NCBI GenBank assembly: GCA_030694965.1
Contig: JAUYTZ010000013.1
Coordinates: forward strand, 62,001-126,000
From: Candidatus Paracaedibacteraceae bacterium
GTDB lineage: Bacteria; Pseudomonadota; Alphaproteobacteria; Paracaedibacterales; CAIOTO01
Direction of reading: 5' to 3'
DNA: 64,000 bases
The notes beneath the pieces were generated by a model, which saw only the letters and a program-made list of their open reading frames with translations, did not search any database and was not told the origin of the DNA. Numbering within the stretch: the first letter of the stretch is position 1; every line of letters starts with the position of its first letter. This document shows, piece after piece, positions 24,971 to 34,818 of this stretch. Both the position numbers and the translations under genes were made by a program.

Positions 24971-27900
24971 TTACTCGCATAGGCTTACTAAATTCCTAAT
25001 AATTTGGCGGACTCCCTTTCGACGATTTTCTGGGTGTTCAAATTCACGACTAAAAAACAATTTTTGATCTGGGCGAATCTTAATCATTCCAGCTTTAGCT
25101 ATTTGGGGCATTTGTAAATATTGAAGCAACTTCACAGGCTCTTTAAAGGTATTATTACGAAATGTTATCAATAATCCCTTAGGACCAGCTTCTAACTTTT
25201 CAATATGAGCCTGGCGACATAAACTTTTGAGTTCAACCACATCAAGCAAGTTCGCTGCTTCAACCGGCAACTTTCCAAAACGATCGATCAATTCAGCTGC
25301 AAAAGCATCAATTTCAACACGTGTTGTCAAATTGGCAATGCGACGATAAAGATTTAAACGCAGCCCTAAATCTGTCACATACGTTTCAGGAATCAATACA
25401 GGCACCCCAAGGTTAATCTGCGGGGTCCAATCATGCACATCTAATTCAAGTGCCTTCCCATCTAAAGTATTTGCTTCCATAGCACGGTGCATCATGATCG
25501 CTTCATGCAACAACGTTTGATATAGTTCAACACCAACTTCACGAATGTGTCCTGATTGCTCTTCCCCTACAATATTACCAGCACCACGTATATCCAAATC
25601 ATGGCTTGCTAAGGTAAAACCTGCACCTAGTGTATCAAGACTTTGTAGTACTTGCAGACGTTTCATCGCGTTAGATGAGAGCTCTTGCTTTGGCGAATAG
25701 GTAAGATACGCATAGCCTTGTGTTTTTGAGCGCCCCACTCTACCTCGCAATTGGTAAAGCTGCGATAACCCAAACAAATCACATCGGTGAATGATCATGG
25801 TATTTGCAGATGGTACATCAATACCTGATTCAATAATGTTCGTGCTAATCAATACATCAAATTTATGATCGTAAAATGCTGTCATTACATCTTCAAGCTC
25901 TGTCGCTGACAATTGCCCACTTGCAACAGCAAACTTTACTTCAGGCACTAGTGTTTGCAGTTCTTCTTTTAAATCAGACAAATCTTCAAGTCTTGGCGTC
26001 ACATAGAAAATTTGTCCGCCACGATTAAATTCACGCATGATAGCTTCACGAATAACAAGAGTATCCTTTGGCATAACAAACGTTCGCACAGCTAAACGAT
26101 CAACCGGCGGCGTTGTAATCAAACTTAAATCTCGAACTCCCGCCAATGAAAGTTGTAATGTACGTGGAATAGGTGTCGCCGTTAGTGTCAGTACATGAAC
26201 ATCTGACCTAAGTTCTTTTAATTTTTCTTTTTGTTTCACACCAAAGTGCTGCTCTTCATCAACAATAACCAAACCAAGATCTGAAAACTTTGTTTTTTCA
26301 CTTAAAATAGCATGGGTTGCAATAATGATATCAACTTTACCTTCAGCCAAATCAGCATGAACAAGTTTAGCATCACTTGGCTTTACCAAACGTGAAAGCT
26401 GCGCAACCCTAAAAGGAAACCCTTGAAAGCGTTTTTGGAAATTTGAATAGTGCTGACGACAAAGCAATGTTGTTGGCACAATGACAGCAACTTGCATGCC
26501 ATTCATAACAGCAATAAAAGCTGCCCTCAAAGCAACTTCTGTCTTGCCAAAACCAACATCTCCACAAACCAAGCGATCCATGGGCTTTCCGCTTGCCAAA
26601 TCTTCAAGCACATCCATAATTGCTTTTAATTGATCATCTGTTTCAACGTATGGAAAACGTGCACAAAAATCATCAAACTCTGATCCCGTTTGTTCAAGCG
26701 ACACCGCTTTGTGCAAACTACGTTCAGCTGCTAATCGAATCAAATAATCGGCAACAATTTGAATACGTTTTTTCACTTTCGCTTTTCGAAGTTGCCATGC
26801 GCCAGATCCAAGTCGGTCGAGCGACGTAAGCGAATCAGCATCACCATAACGGTTAATTAATTCAATGTTTTCAACAGGTAAAAAGAGCTTGTCCCCATCT
26901 GCATAAATCAACATCAAACAATCATGAGCACAACTATCAACCGTAATGGTTTCAAGTCCCATATAACGTCCAATTCCATGATCACGATGAACAATTAAAT
27001 CATGTGTGCCAAGCTGGCTGATTTCTTGAAAAAATGCGTCACTTTTTCGTTTTACTATTTTTTGCCGATGAATCTTTTCGCCTAAAATATCCTGCTCTGT
27101 TAACAATACGCAGGTATCTGATTCAAAGCCTGTATCAAAAGGTGCAATAACAATAATAACTTCATTAATACGCTTTGCGCCAATAACCACATCCAATGGA
27201 AACTCATCAGTGGGTATAATATTATGCATACCGTGTTCATCAAATAAATGCAGTAAGCGGTCACGTGCTCCCACCGACGCACAGGTAATAATGCGATTTC
27301 GATGTGCATTTTGATTAAAGTAAGTTCCAAGCGCATTAAATAAGGATGCTACTGATTGATCCCGCTCATGTTTAAAAGATGGTGCCATTTTAATATTTAA
27401 GGCTAACTCATTCGTTTTAAACGGCAATAACTGCACAATTGGACGTTTGGCCTTTATTTGATCCCAGTCAGACGATTGCCAATAAAATAATTCAGGTTTA
27501 ATAGGATGGTAAGGTGTTGCCTCACCAAAAGGTGGATTCAAACGTGCCTTGTAATAATCATCAATTGCTTCTAAGCGATGTTGAATCGATGCATCAACAC
27601 CATCATCAAATATCAACTGAATGCTTTTAGGCAAAAAATCAAAAAGTGTCGACGTTTGTTCATAAAATAAAGGCAACCAGTGCTCAACCCCCGGATGACG
27701 ACGACCATCGCTTACATGCTGATATAAAATATCATCCGCTGGAAATGTTCGTGAACCGCCAAAAAGCGCCCGGTAACGTTGCCTAAATTCCGTCACATTT
27801 AAAGGCGTTAGTAACACCTCATGTGCTGCCCGTATAGCAAATTCAACCAATTCATCATTTGGATTTGTTTTTTGAGTAATTGGATCAAAACGCTTAATGC

Positions 27901-28456
27901 TTTCAAGCTCATCACCAAAAAAATCAAGACGCACAGGTGCATCTGATCCAGGAGCAAAAACATCAATCAAACTACCACGCACAGAAAATTCACCAATCTC
28001 ATAAACAGCTTCCACACGATGGCAACCATTTTCAGTAAAAAGCGCAAGCAATGCTTCACGCGAAATAGTATCACCGATAGATAGTTTTTGATTATGTGCA
28101 CGCACCATACTAGGAGGAGGAAGCTGTTGTCCTATTCCAGAAACTGACGTTACTAAAATAAAAAGTTTATTTACATTTAATAAGGAATAAAGCGCTGACA
28201 AACGCGCATGCGTGACATCTGAGCTTGGCGACACACGATCATATGGCAAACAATCCCACCCAGGAAAAGCAAAAACAGTGTATTCTGGCGCAATTGCACG
28301 TAGTTGATCAACGACGCTATAAATGCGCTCATCACGTGGCACTAGTAATACAATGGATTCTTTTTGTCTTATTAAATAGTCAATACAAAAAAATGGAGTA
28401 TACGATGCTGTGACACCACCTTGGATGTTAACAATTTTCACGTTCATATTCTCCAT
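24971..28456 (-). CDS. mfd: Transcription-repair coupling factor Mfd
   Basis: DNA translocase that removes stalled RNA polymerase and recruits UvrA. The N-terminal UvrB-like region has YTVFAFPGWDCLPYDRVSPS. The RNA-polymerase-interacting domain begins around LGTHDLIVHRDHGIGRYMGLE. The RecG-like motor has Walker A GDVGFGKTEVALRAAF and the DEEQ box in VIVDEEQHFGVKQKEKL, then LTLTATPIPRTLQLSLAG and QLRGRVGRSK. A TRCF C-terminal domain ends the 1161 residues. It lies 7 bases after ugd, which is 3 bases after galU, so all three are likely one transcript. Confidence 0.97.
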   Translation of the reverse strand: MENMNVKIVNIQGGVTASYTPFFCIDYLIRQKESIVLLVPRDERIYSVVDQLRAIAPEYTVFAFPGWDCLPYDRVSPSSDVTHARLSALYSLLNVNKLFILVTSVSGIGQQLPPPSMVRAHNQKLSIGDTISREALLALFTENGCHRVEAVYEIGEFSVRGSLIDVFAPGSDAPVRLDFFGDELESIKRFDPITQKTNPNDELVEFAIRAAHEVLLTPLNVTEFRQRYRALFGGSRTFPADDILYQHVSDGRRHPGVEHWLPLFYEQTSTLFDFLPKSIQLIFDDGVDASIQHRLEAIDDYYKARLNPPFGEATPYHPIKPELFYWQSSDWDQIKAKRPIVQLLPFKTNELALNIKMAPSFKHERDQSVASLFNALGTYFNQNAHRNRIITCASVGARDRLLHLFDEHGMHNIIPTDEFPLDVVIGAKRINEVIIVIAPFDTGFESDTCVLLTEQDILGEKIHRQKIVKRKSDAFFQEISQLGTHDLIVHRDHGIGRYMGLETITVDSCAHDCLMLIYADGDKLFLPVENIELINRYGDADSLTSLDRLGSGAWQLRKAKVKKRIQIVADYLIRLAAERSLHKAVSLEQTGSEFDDFCARFPYVETDDQLKAIMDVLEDLASGKPMDRLVCGDVGFGKTEVALRAAFIAVMNGMQVAVIVPTTLLCRQHYSNFQKRFQGFPFRVAQLSRLVKPSDAKLVHADLAEGKVDIIIATHAILSEKTKFSDLGLVIVDEEQHFGVKQKEKLKELRSDVHVLTLTATPIPRTLQLSLAGVRDLSLITTPPVDRLAVRTFVMPKDTLVIREAIMREFNRGGQIFYVTPRLEDLSDLKEELQTLVPEVKFAVASGQLSATELEDVMTAFYDHKFDVLISTNIIESGIDVPSANTMIIHRCDLFGLSQLYQLRGRVGRSKTQGYAYLTYSPKQELSSNAMKRLQVLQSLDTLGAGFTLASHDLDIRGAGNIVGEEQSGHIREVGVELYQTLLHEAIMMHRAMEANTLDGKALELDVHDWTPQINLGVPVLIPETYVTDLGLRLNLYRRIANLTTRVEIDAFAAELIDRFGKLPVEAANLLDVVELKSLCRQAHIEKLEAGPKGLLITFRNNTFKEPVKLLQYLQMPQIAKAGMIKIRPDQKLFFSREFEHPENRRKGVRQIIRNLVSLCE

Positions 28457-28463
28457 TCGTGAT

Positions 28464-29846
28464 TTAAATAGCTATTTTATTATTTACTTCAGACCGTCCA
28501 ATTGATAAATAATGCAGACCATCAACCTCATTAGTTTTATAAATATTACGTAGATCGATTAAAAGTGGCAAAAAACCTTCTGGCTTAGCAAGACTTTGTT
28601 GAAGTTCACTCAAATCAATACCTCTAAATTCATGCCATTCAGTTAAAATTACAGCGGCATCTGCGTCTAATGTTGCTTCTTTTCGGTTAGACGCAAAAGT
28701 AACTTCGCTTCCCCACGTAATACCTTGCGCAGCTAAATGAGGTAAACAATCGGAATTTTTATAATACAAAGGATCATAAATAACAACGTCAACACCATGT
28801 TTAAGCAGCTCAGGAATAATAACAAGACTCGCTGCGTCGCGCATATCGTCTGTATTAGGTTTAAATGTGATGCCCAATATTGCAACACGGGGCTTTGAAA
28901 GTTTGCGATCGCGAAGCCGCTGTAAAATGCGCTCAGCCATTTTCAATTTACGTGCCGTATTTGCCTCAATCACAGCATCAACAATCGTGCATGGCGCCCC
29001 CAGTTGACGTGCTGTTTTTGATAATGCCAATGTGTCTTTTGGAAAACAAGAACCACCATATCCAGGGCTTGCATTCAAAAATTTACGCCCTATACGATTA
29101 TCAAGCCCCATACCTTTTCCAAGCTCTTGTACATCAGCACCTGTTTTTTCACACAAATCAGCCATCTGATTAATAAAACCAATTTTAAGCGCCAAAAAAC
29201 CATTTGCCGCATACTTAATAAGTTCAGCCGTTGGTTTATTTGTATACAAAATTGGTGTTTCAATTAAATACAAAGGACGATAGAGGCGCTGCATAACATC
29301 ACGTGCTTTTTGACTATCAGTCCCAACAACAACCCGATCGGGACGCATAAAGTCTGTGATAGCGGATCCCTCGCGCAAAAATTCAGGATTTGATGCTACA
29401 TCAAAATCAACACCTTCAACAAGGTCAGGGCGCGTTTGCTTAATCAAAGAGACAACCTCATCTCCCGTCCCTACTGGAACTGTTGATTTTGTAACAATAA
29501 CCGTATAACCATCAATAGCTAAAGCCACATCTTTTACAGCTTGATACACATATCCTAAATCAGCATGACCATCTGTAATATTAGTCGGTGTTCCTACAGC
29601 AATCATCACAATATTAGATGCTTGTACAGATTCTTTTAAATTTGTTGAAAAAGTGAGGCGTTTACTTTTCATGCCTTGAGCAACAAGCGAATCTAAACCA
29701 GGCTCATAAATAGGGATAAGACCTTGATTAAGTTTATCTATTTTAGTCGTATCGTTATCTAAACAAACGACATCAAACCCAAATTCAGCAAAGCACGCAC
29801 CAGTTACAAGACCTACATAGCCTGCACCAATCATTGTAATTTTCAA
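28464..29846 (-). CDS. ugd: UDP-glucose 6-dehydrogenase
   Basis: NAD-dependent oxidation of UDP-glucose to UDP-glucuronate for surface polysaccharide. The Rossmann motif MIGAGYVGLVTGACFAEFGF starts at residue 4. The active-site cysteine is in PGYGGSCFPKDTLAL, and the lysine in SNPEFLREGSAITDFMRPDR/GFLALKIGFINQMAD context is preserved. Length 460 aa is usual for the bacterial type II enzymes. It is preceded by galU, which supplies its substrate, with a 3-base gap. Confidence 0.96.
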   Translation of the reverse strand: MKITMIGAGYVGLVTGACFAEFGFDVVCLDNDTTKIDKLNQGLIPIYEPGLDSLVAQGMKSKRLTFSTNLKESVQASNIVMIAVGTPTNITDGHADLGYVYQAVKDVALAIDGYTVIVTKSTVPVGTGDEVVSLIKQTRPDLVEGVDFDVASNPEFLREGSAITDFMRPDRVVVGTDSQKARDVMQRLYRPLYLIETPILYTNKPTAELIKYAANGFLALKIGFINQMADLCEKTGADVQELGKGMGLDNRIGRKFLNASPGYGGSCFPKDTLALSKTARQLGAPCTIVDAVIEANTARKLKMAERILQRLRDRKLSKPRVAILGITFKPNTDDMRDAASLVIIPELLKHGVDVVIYDPLYYKNSDCLPHLAAQGITWGSEVTFASNRKEATLDADAAVILTEWHEFRGIDLSELQQSLAKPEGFLPLLIDLRNIYKTNEVDGLHYLSIGRSEVNNKIAI

Positions 29847-29849
29847 TTG

Positions 29850-30728
29850 TTATCTCGGATTATAATTATTTACGTACCGTTTTAACATAGGAACAAGGTG
29901 CGCGTAAACGTTTTCGTCTTGACAAGCAAAAGCAATATTGGCTTCAAGCCACCCCTCTTTAGTTCCACAGTCAAAACGTTCACCTTGATATGCATATCCT
30001 GTAAGTGGTGTATGCGGCAACATTCGTCCAATAGCATCCGTCAATTGAATTTCTGCTCCAGCGCCTGGCGTCTGGGCGCTTAGCGTGTCTAAAATCTCAG
30101 TTCTTAAAATATAACGCCCAATTACAGCTGAACGCGATGGAGCGTCTGCCGCTGCAGGTTTTTCAACAACGTTAGATGCACGTACTTTAAGGCCGCTCTC
30201 ACTTTGAACTGTTAGAATTCCATACTTAGAAACATTTTCAAGTTCAACAACCATCGTTGCAACCATATTGCCATCTTCAGGGTGGTAATCATCTGACATC
30301 TGTTTTAAGCACGGCGTTTGGCTTAAAATCAAGTCATCTGCCAAAATAACAGCAAATGAATCTTCATCAATCAAATGACGTGCACACAAAATAGCATGAC
30401 CCAATCCTAGCGGCGCAGGTTGACGTATGTAAACAGCTTGGCCAGGCTCTAGAGCATTTGACACAATTTTTTCAAGTAAATCATATTTTTTTCGCGTTTC
30501 AAGTGTTTGCTCAAGCAACTGCAGCCGATCAAAATGATCTTCAATAGCCCCCTTTCCTTGAGAAGAAACAAAGATAAAACGCTCGCAACCAGCAGACTTG
30601 GCTTCTTCAACAGCATACTGAATTAAAGGCTTATCAACAACGACAAGCATTTCTTTGGGAATTGATTTAGTAGCTGGAAGAAAGCGGCTTCCCAAACCAG
30701 CAACTGGCAAAATGCATGTTTTAACCAC
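29850..30728 (-). CDS. galU: UTP--glucose-1-phosphate uridylyltransferase
   Basis: Makes UDP-glucose from UTP and glucose-1-phosphate. The nucleotidyltransferase signature VAGLGSRFLPATKSIPKEML sits at residues 9-28. EKPAAADAPSRSAVIGRYIL and LTDAIGRML follow in the usual order. Length 292 aa is standard. It leads a galU-ugd-mfd unit; galU and ugd together give UDP-glucuronate, which suggests uronic-acid sugars in the envelope. Confidence 0.96.
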   Translation of the reverse strand: MVKTCILPVAGLGSRFLPATKSIPKEMLVVVDKPLIQYAVEEAKSAGCERFIFVSSQGKGAIEDHFDRLQLLEQTLETRKKYDLLEKIVSNALEPGQAVYIRQPAPLGLGHAILCARHLIDEDSFAVILADDLILSQTPCLKQMSDDYHPEDGNMVATMVVELENVSKYGILTVQSESGLKVRASNVVEKPAAADAPSRSAVIGRYILRTEILDTLSAQTPGAGAEIQLTDAIGRMLPHTPLTGYAYQGERFDCGTKEGWLEANIAFACQDENVYAHLVPMLKRYVNNYNPR

Positions 30729-30812
30729 TACAGGGTACCTTATATATTACACAAAATTATAAAGAAGACTCTAACATCAATAACCTCTTTATTTCTACAA
30801 TTGCAAATTAAT

Positions 30813-31637
30813 TCAGCCCGTTTTACGCAACGACGTTGGCAATTGTATTGTATCCATCAGCAATTTCAGCTCTTGCTTTGCTGCAATGTGAGAAAGACTA
30901 ACTGCGGTGTTTGTTTCTTTTAAATCAAGTAACGTTATACCACTTAAAAATAACTCACGAAATATTACGCGTTCGCCAAAACCTGCTACCAAACGAAAGC
31001 CTATACGTTTAGACAAAGCAGATAGAATTTTTTCCATTTCTTCTTTATTGCGTGAATAAATACTTGTTAAACGGTTACGCATAACAATCCAGTCAATACG
31101 GCCACCATCACGAATAGCACGATGCTTTTTTTGATCCCAAACCATCTCAGAATAGGTACTTGGCCCCAAAATAGCTAAGTCTGCTGATTTAACACGCACA
31201 AGCATATCTAAGTCAACAAAACTGTCGTTTAATGGTGTGATAAGTGTATCGGCGTACGAATGCGCTAATCGCGATAAATGGCTGTCGCTTCCAGGAGTAT
31301 CAATGACAATGAAATCATATCCGCGAAATTTCCCCATAACCTCAGCGATCATTACTTTCTCTTGGTCTTGCGCTTCATCAAGATTAGGCAAATCACTTTT
31401 GTAAATAGGAGAATGGTCTGGCATTGGAAGATCTTCGCCTGTTGACTCTTTGCGAAGGCGCCTATTTTCAACATAACGTGTCAATGTACCTTGGCGTGCG
31501 TCAACGTCAATAGTTCCCACAGAATAGCCTGAACGAAGTAAACTTGTTACAACATGCATTGCAGCTGTGGATTTTCCTGTACCACCTTTTTCGTTTCCTA
31601 AAACAACTACGTAAGGCATTGATGTAGCTTGACTCAT
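30813..31637 (-). CDS. mipZ: Division-site positioning ATPase MipZ
   Basis: ParA/MinD-type ATPase that forms a gradient from the chromosome pole and blocks FtsZ assembly away from midcell; limited to Alphaproteobacteria. The deviant Walker A NEKGGTGKST (14-23) has the signature lysine. Other family segments are DVDARQGTLTRYVENRR, FIVIDTPGSDSHLSRLAHSY and DWIVMRNRLTSIYSRNK. 274 aa is normal. It acts with ParB bound near the origin; parB is not in the window. It is 84 bases upstream of galU on the same strand. Confidence 0.93.
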   Translation of the reverse strand: MSQATSMPYVVVLGNEKGGTGKSTAAMHVVTSLLRSGYSVGTIDVDARQGTLTRYVENRRLRKESTGEDLPMPDHSPIYKSDLPNLDEAQDQEKVMIAEVMGKFRGYDFIVIDTPGSDSHLSRLAHSYADTLITPLNDSFVDLDMLVRVKSADLAILGPSTYSEMVWDQKKHRAIRDGGRIDWIVMRNRLTSIYSRNKEEMEKILSALSKRIGFRLVAGFGERVIFRELFLSGITLLDLKETNTAVSLSHIAAKQELKLLMDTIQLPTSLRKTG

Positions 31638-31897
31638 TTTCTAAATAAAAACCTTAATAAACTCTTAATTTCTATCTTAACGGGTTCTTTCAGTAATATG
31701 CAAGATTTGGATTCTATATCTATACTCATTTAGGGTGAACATGCTTGTTTTCTTTCAATGAAATTATAACCCAAGAACAAAATTTTGATCAAAAACAACC
31801 ATTTTTTATCGTAATGAAAAGCTAAGAATTTTAGTATCCCTCTGTGAATATTACATGCTATTCTCGGGAATAGCGTGGCTTATCAAAATATTAATAA

Positions 31898-32851
31898 ATG
31901 AAAAAACATAAATTTTCACTCGGCGATCGTCTTTTGATGACAATTCAGGCTTTCACTGAAGCTGGAACATTTTTCAAAGGCTTTGGTCACCATTTTCTTC
32001 GCCTAAAGACAAATTTACTTGGCGTCATTCCACATGCAGGTATATTACCGCAAGCAGTACTATTGTTTGACGCATTTCTAGCATTTTTATCTTTCTTTAT
32101 TGCTATCTACATTCAAATCGGTAATGAGTTTTTAGATTACAGCCCAAGCTATATTCTAAAGAACATGGTTGTTTTTGTTTTCACAAGTTTAAGTGTATTT
32201 ATATGGATGCAAACACACCGTGCTTTATGGCGTTATTTTTCGCTCGAAGATTCAATACCCCTTATTCTTTCCGTTATTTTATCAACTTTGCTTTATTTTC
32301 CTTTGATGATACTACTTGCGCAGCAAGAATCTCTGCCGCGTTCAATTCCATTCATGAACGCACTTGTTTATATTATTATGCTCTGCATCCCACGCTTTAT
32401 TTATAGAACAATGTACGACAACCAAACATTGCAAAAAAAACGTTTACTTGAAGAACAAAATGTTCCTGTTATTCTTGCTGGTAGCGGAGATGCAACCGAA
32501 CTATTTATCCGTGAAGTAATGCATTCTGCAGCATTATCCTATCAACCGGTTGCTATTTTATCACCAGATGTTAAAGAAAAAGGTCGCCGCATTCACACAA
32601 TCCCTATTTTGAATCTTACACAAAATTGGGAAAGCTTTATTCTTGAGTTACGCGATCTTCCAAAACGACCTATACAAATCATCGTCACTGAAACAGACTT
32701 ACCAATTGAATTTTTAAAAATTGTATCAACTATATCACAACGTTGCAGCCTTCCTATGATGCAAATGATTCCTCAATTTTCTGTTGTAGCTCGACAAAAT
32801 ATTGAATTCGCTGAAAACACATCAACAACTATTGCCGAAAACAGGATTTAG
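31898..32851 (+). CDS. WbpM/CapD/FlaA1-like protein truncated before its SDR domain
   Basis: The first half of a membrane-bound nucleotide-sugar 4,6-dehydratase-type protein. Residues about 45-170 hold four transmembrane helices (FDAFLAFLSFFIAIYIQIG; VVFVFTSLSVFIWMQTHRALWRYFS; LSVILSTLLYFPLMILLA; LVYIIMLCIPRFIYRTMY). Next is the first Rossmann domain (PVILAGSGDATELFIREVM) up to a region rich in TETDLP. Full-length members run about 620 residues and carry a second, catalytic SDR domain; here the frame stops at 317 aa where that domain should begin. It ends two bases before the sco gene. It therefore lacks the catalytic residues and is either decaying or repurposed. Confidence 0.75.
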   Translation: MKKHKFSLGDRLLMTIQAFTEAGTFFKGFGHHFLRLKTNLLGVIPHAGILPQAVLLFDAFLAFLSFFIAIYIQIGNEFLDYSPSYILKNMVVFVFTSLSVFIWMQTHRALWRYFSLEDSIPLILSVILSTLLYFPLMILLAQQESLPRSIPFMNALVYIIMLCIPRFIYRTMYDNQTLQKKRLLEEQNVPVILAGSGDATELFIREVMHSAALSYQPVAILSPDVKEKGRRIHTIPILNLTQNWESFILELRDLPKRPIQIIVTETDLPIEFLKIVSTISQRCSLPMMQMIPQFSVVARQNIEFAENTSTTIAENRI

Positions 32852-32853
32852 TA

Positions 32854-33477
32854 ATGAATAAAATACGTTGGCTAATCTACATTTTTTTTATTACATTTCT
32901 GTGTGGACTTATCATTTATTTGCAATCCACAAAAAAACCAATTTCTTATGTGATGGATAAACAAACAATTGAAACAAAAGCCTTTGGTGGTGATTTTACA
33001 CTTATAAATACAAGTGGCGCGTCTTTTTCGATGCATGAAATTCGCGGTAAATTTGCTATTCTCTATTTTGGTTATACATTTTGCCCTGATATTTGCCCTC
33101 TTGGTTTGTCAAATATAAGCAAAGCACTTGCATCACTTGAACGTGATCGTGACCAATTTGTGCCCATTTTCATCACGGTTGATCCTAAGCGAGACACGTC
33201 AGACTTGCTAAAAATTTATGCTACAAACTTTGACCCAGCATTTATTATGCTTACTGGATCAAATGAAGTAATCGAAAGTGTTAAAGATCAATATCATGTT
33301 TACGCAAAAAGCATTGCACATGGCAATAGTTACCTTGTTGATCATAGCACCTATATTTACTTGCTTGATAGGAACGGTAAATTTATTAAACATATTCCAC
33401 ATGATATGGAACCAGCGATAATGAAAAAAGTATTTGTTGAGTTACTGACAAAATCAACAACAAAAATAAAGCAATAG
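32854..33477 (+). CDS. SCO1/SenC-family copper chaperone
   Basis: Membrane-anchored thioredoxin-fold protein that loads copper into the CuA site of cytochrome c oxidase. An N-terminal helix (LIYIFFITFLCGLIIYL) anchors it to the inner membrane. The copper ligands are present: C77 and C81 in FCPDICP and H164 in VDHST. Length 207 aa is normal. It follows the truncated WbpM-like gene by two bases, so it is co-transcribed with it. It implies an aa3-type oxidase elsewhere. Confidence 0.93.
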   Translation: MNKIRWLIYIFFITFLCGLIIYLQSTKKPISYVMDKQTIETKAFGGDFTLINTSGASFSMHEIRGKFAILYFGYTFCPDICPLGLSNISKALASLERDRDQFVPIFITVDPKRDTSDLLKIYATNFDPAFIMLTGSNEVIESVKDQYHVYAKSIAHGNSYLVDHSTYIYLLDRNGKFIKHIPHDMEPAIMKKVFVELLTKSTTKIKQ

Positions 33478-33545
33478 ACTTTTTATGATATTCAATGGCT
33501 TGATTGTTCAACTTTTTTTATATAGGTTGAATTATCTCTTTAAAA

Positions 33546-34253
33546 ATGTTGTACCGTATGAAATTAGCCATCCATCATTTTGAAACTCTTTCCAGCACAA
33601 ATGATCTATGCATTCATTATGCAAACGAAGGTGCTGACGAAGGTACCATTATTATTGCTGACACACAAACAAAAGGAAAAGGCCGGCAAGGGCGAATATG
33701 GGAAGCCCCTATTGGCAATCTATACACATCACTCTTCATTACTCCTCAGTTGCACGAAAATCCACCCCTTGTGAAAATGTACGGACAACTTGCCCTTATC
33801 ACTGGATTAAGCATTATAAAAGCACTTGAAACGCTTAATGTAAAAAACATTCAGCTTAAGTGGCCAAATGATGGAATTGTTGGGACAAAAAAAATATTCG
33901 GAGTTTTGATTGAATGTGTAGATGATGATGTTGTTGTTGGTATTGGAGTTAACGTAAATAATGCACCATCTCTGTCTGATAGGGAAACAACATCACTGAA
34001 AGAATTGTTCGGAAAAGAATATGACATAACAGAAGTATTTCATGCTGTATTGAAAAGTTTTTGGCAAACGTACCGTCAATGGCTGACTGAAGGCTTTGCT
34101 TCTTTGCAAAAAGAATGTTCTAAACATTTATTAGGATTAGAAAAAACTATCACTATTAATAACCTTACTGGAGTATTTAAAGGTATAACAGATACCGGGG
34201 CGCTTTTATTAATGACCCCTGATGATATCACTCACACTATTTCTAGTAGTTAA
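33546..34253 (+). CDS. birA: Biotin--[acetyl-CoA-carboxylase] ligase
   Basis: Attaches biotin to the BCCP subunit of acetyl-CoA carboxylase. The ATP/biotin-binding motif GKGRQGRIW lies at residues 44-52; LKWPNDGIVGTKKIFGVLIE and VVVGIGVNVNN follow in family order. At 235 residues it lacks the N-terminal DNA-binding domain of bifunctional BirA, so it is the class I monofunctional form. An in-frame ATG at 33558 is an alternative start. It is convergent with nfeD, seven bases apart. Confidence 0.92.
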   Translation: MLYRMKLAIHHFETLSSTNDLCIHYANEGADEGTIIIADTQTKGKGRQGRIWEAPIGNLYTSLFITPQLHENPPLVKMYGQLALITGLSIIKALETLNVKNIQLKWPNDGIVGTKKIFGVLIECVDDDVVVGIGVNVNNAPSLSDRETTSLKELFGKEYDITEVFHAVLKSFWQTYRQWLTEGFASLQKECSKHLLGLEKTITINNLTGVFKGITDTGALLLMTPDDITHTISSS

Positions 34254-34260
34254 ACATAGC

Positions 34261-34746
34261 TTAGCAATGAAGCTGAGATACCAATAATATATTACCTTTT
34301 ATTGCAACTACACGTACCTTAGTTTTTGCATCAAGATCTACCTCGTTAGCACTTTGAATAACCCAACGTGTATCATTTAACGTTACGTAATTTTTGTTAT
34401 AACTATCATTATTTGAGACATACAAAGGGCTACCTAGCATAAAGACAGTTCCTATTAACTGATCCTCTCTATTATTAAGACCACTCGTTATTAAAGAAAC
34501 AGAATTTCGTTGGTAAAAAGCATAACCTGCGACCAACGAAAATATACAGTACCCTGAAAAAACCAATGCCTGCCCTGTAGAATCCAATGCGCACACTAAC
34601 AATGTCCCAGCTGTTAAAAAACAAGCAACACCAACCCATAATAAAAAAAAAGCAGGCAAGCAAAGCTCAAGAAGCATTAAAAAAATTCCTGCCGCAAAAA
34701 ACCATTGCCAGATGGGGTTGTGCAACACTAATAGAGTATCAAGCAT
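34261..34746 (-). CDS. NfeD-family membrane protein
   Basis: Short NfeD with two or three N-terminal membrane helices (WQWFFAAGIFLMLLELCLPAFFLLWVGVACFL; ALVFSGYCIFSLVAGYAFY) and a C-terminal OB-fold (LIGTVFMLGSPLYVSNND to VVAIKGNILLVSQL). The family partners with SPFH proteins, and here it follows the stomatin-like gene by 72 bases. The pair is thought to act in membrane-domain organisation and quality control. 161 aa is typical. Confidence 0.9.
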   Translation of the reverse strand: MLDTLLVLHNPIWQWFFAAGIFLMLLELCLPAFFLLWVGVACFLTAGTLLVCALDSTGQALVFSGYCIFSLVAGYAFYQRNSVSLITSGLNNREDQLIGTVFMLGSPLYVSNNDSYNKNYVTLNDTRWVIQSANEVDLDAKTKVRVVAIKGNILLVSQLHC

Positions 34747-34818
34747 ATTTTTCTTCCTTCTATAATGCCCTTTATTAAAGCAATTAGCGCGTTATGTAGC
34801 ACATAATACATTAAAAAA

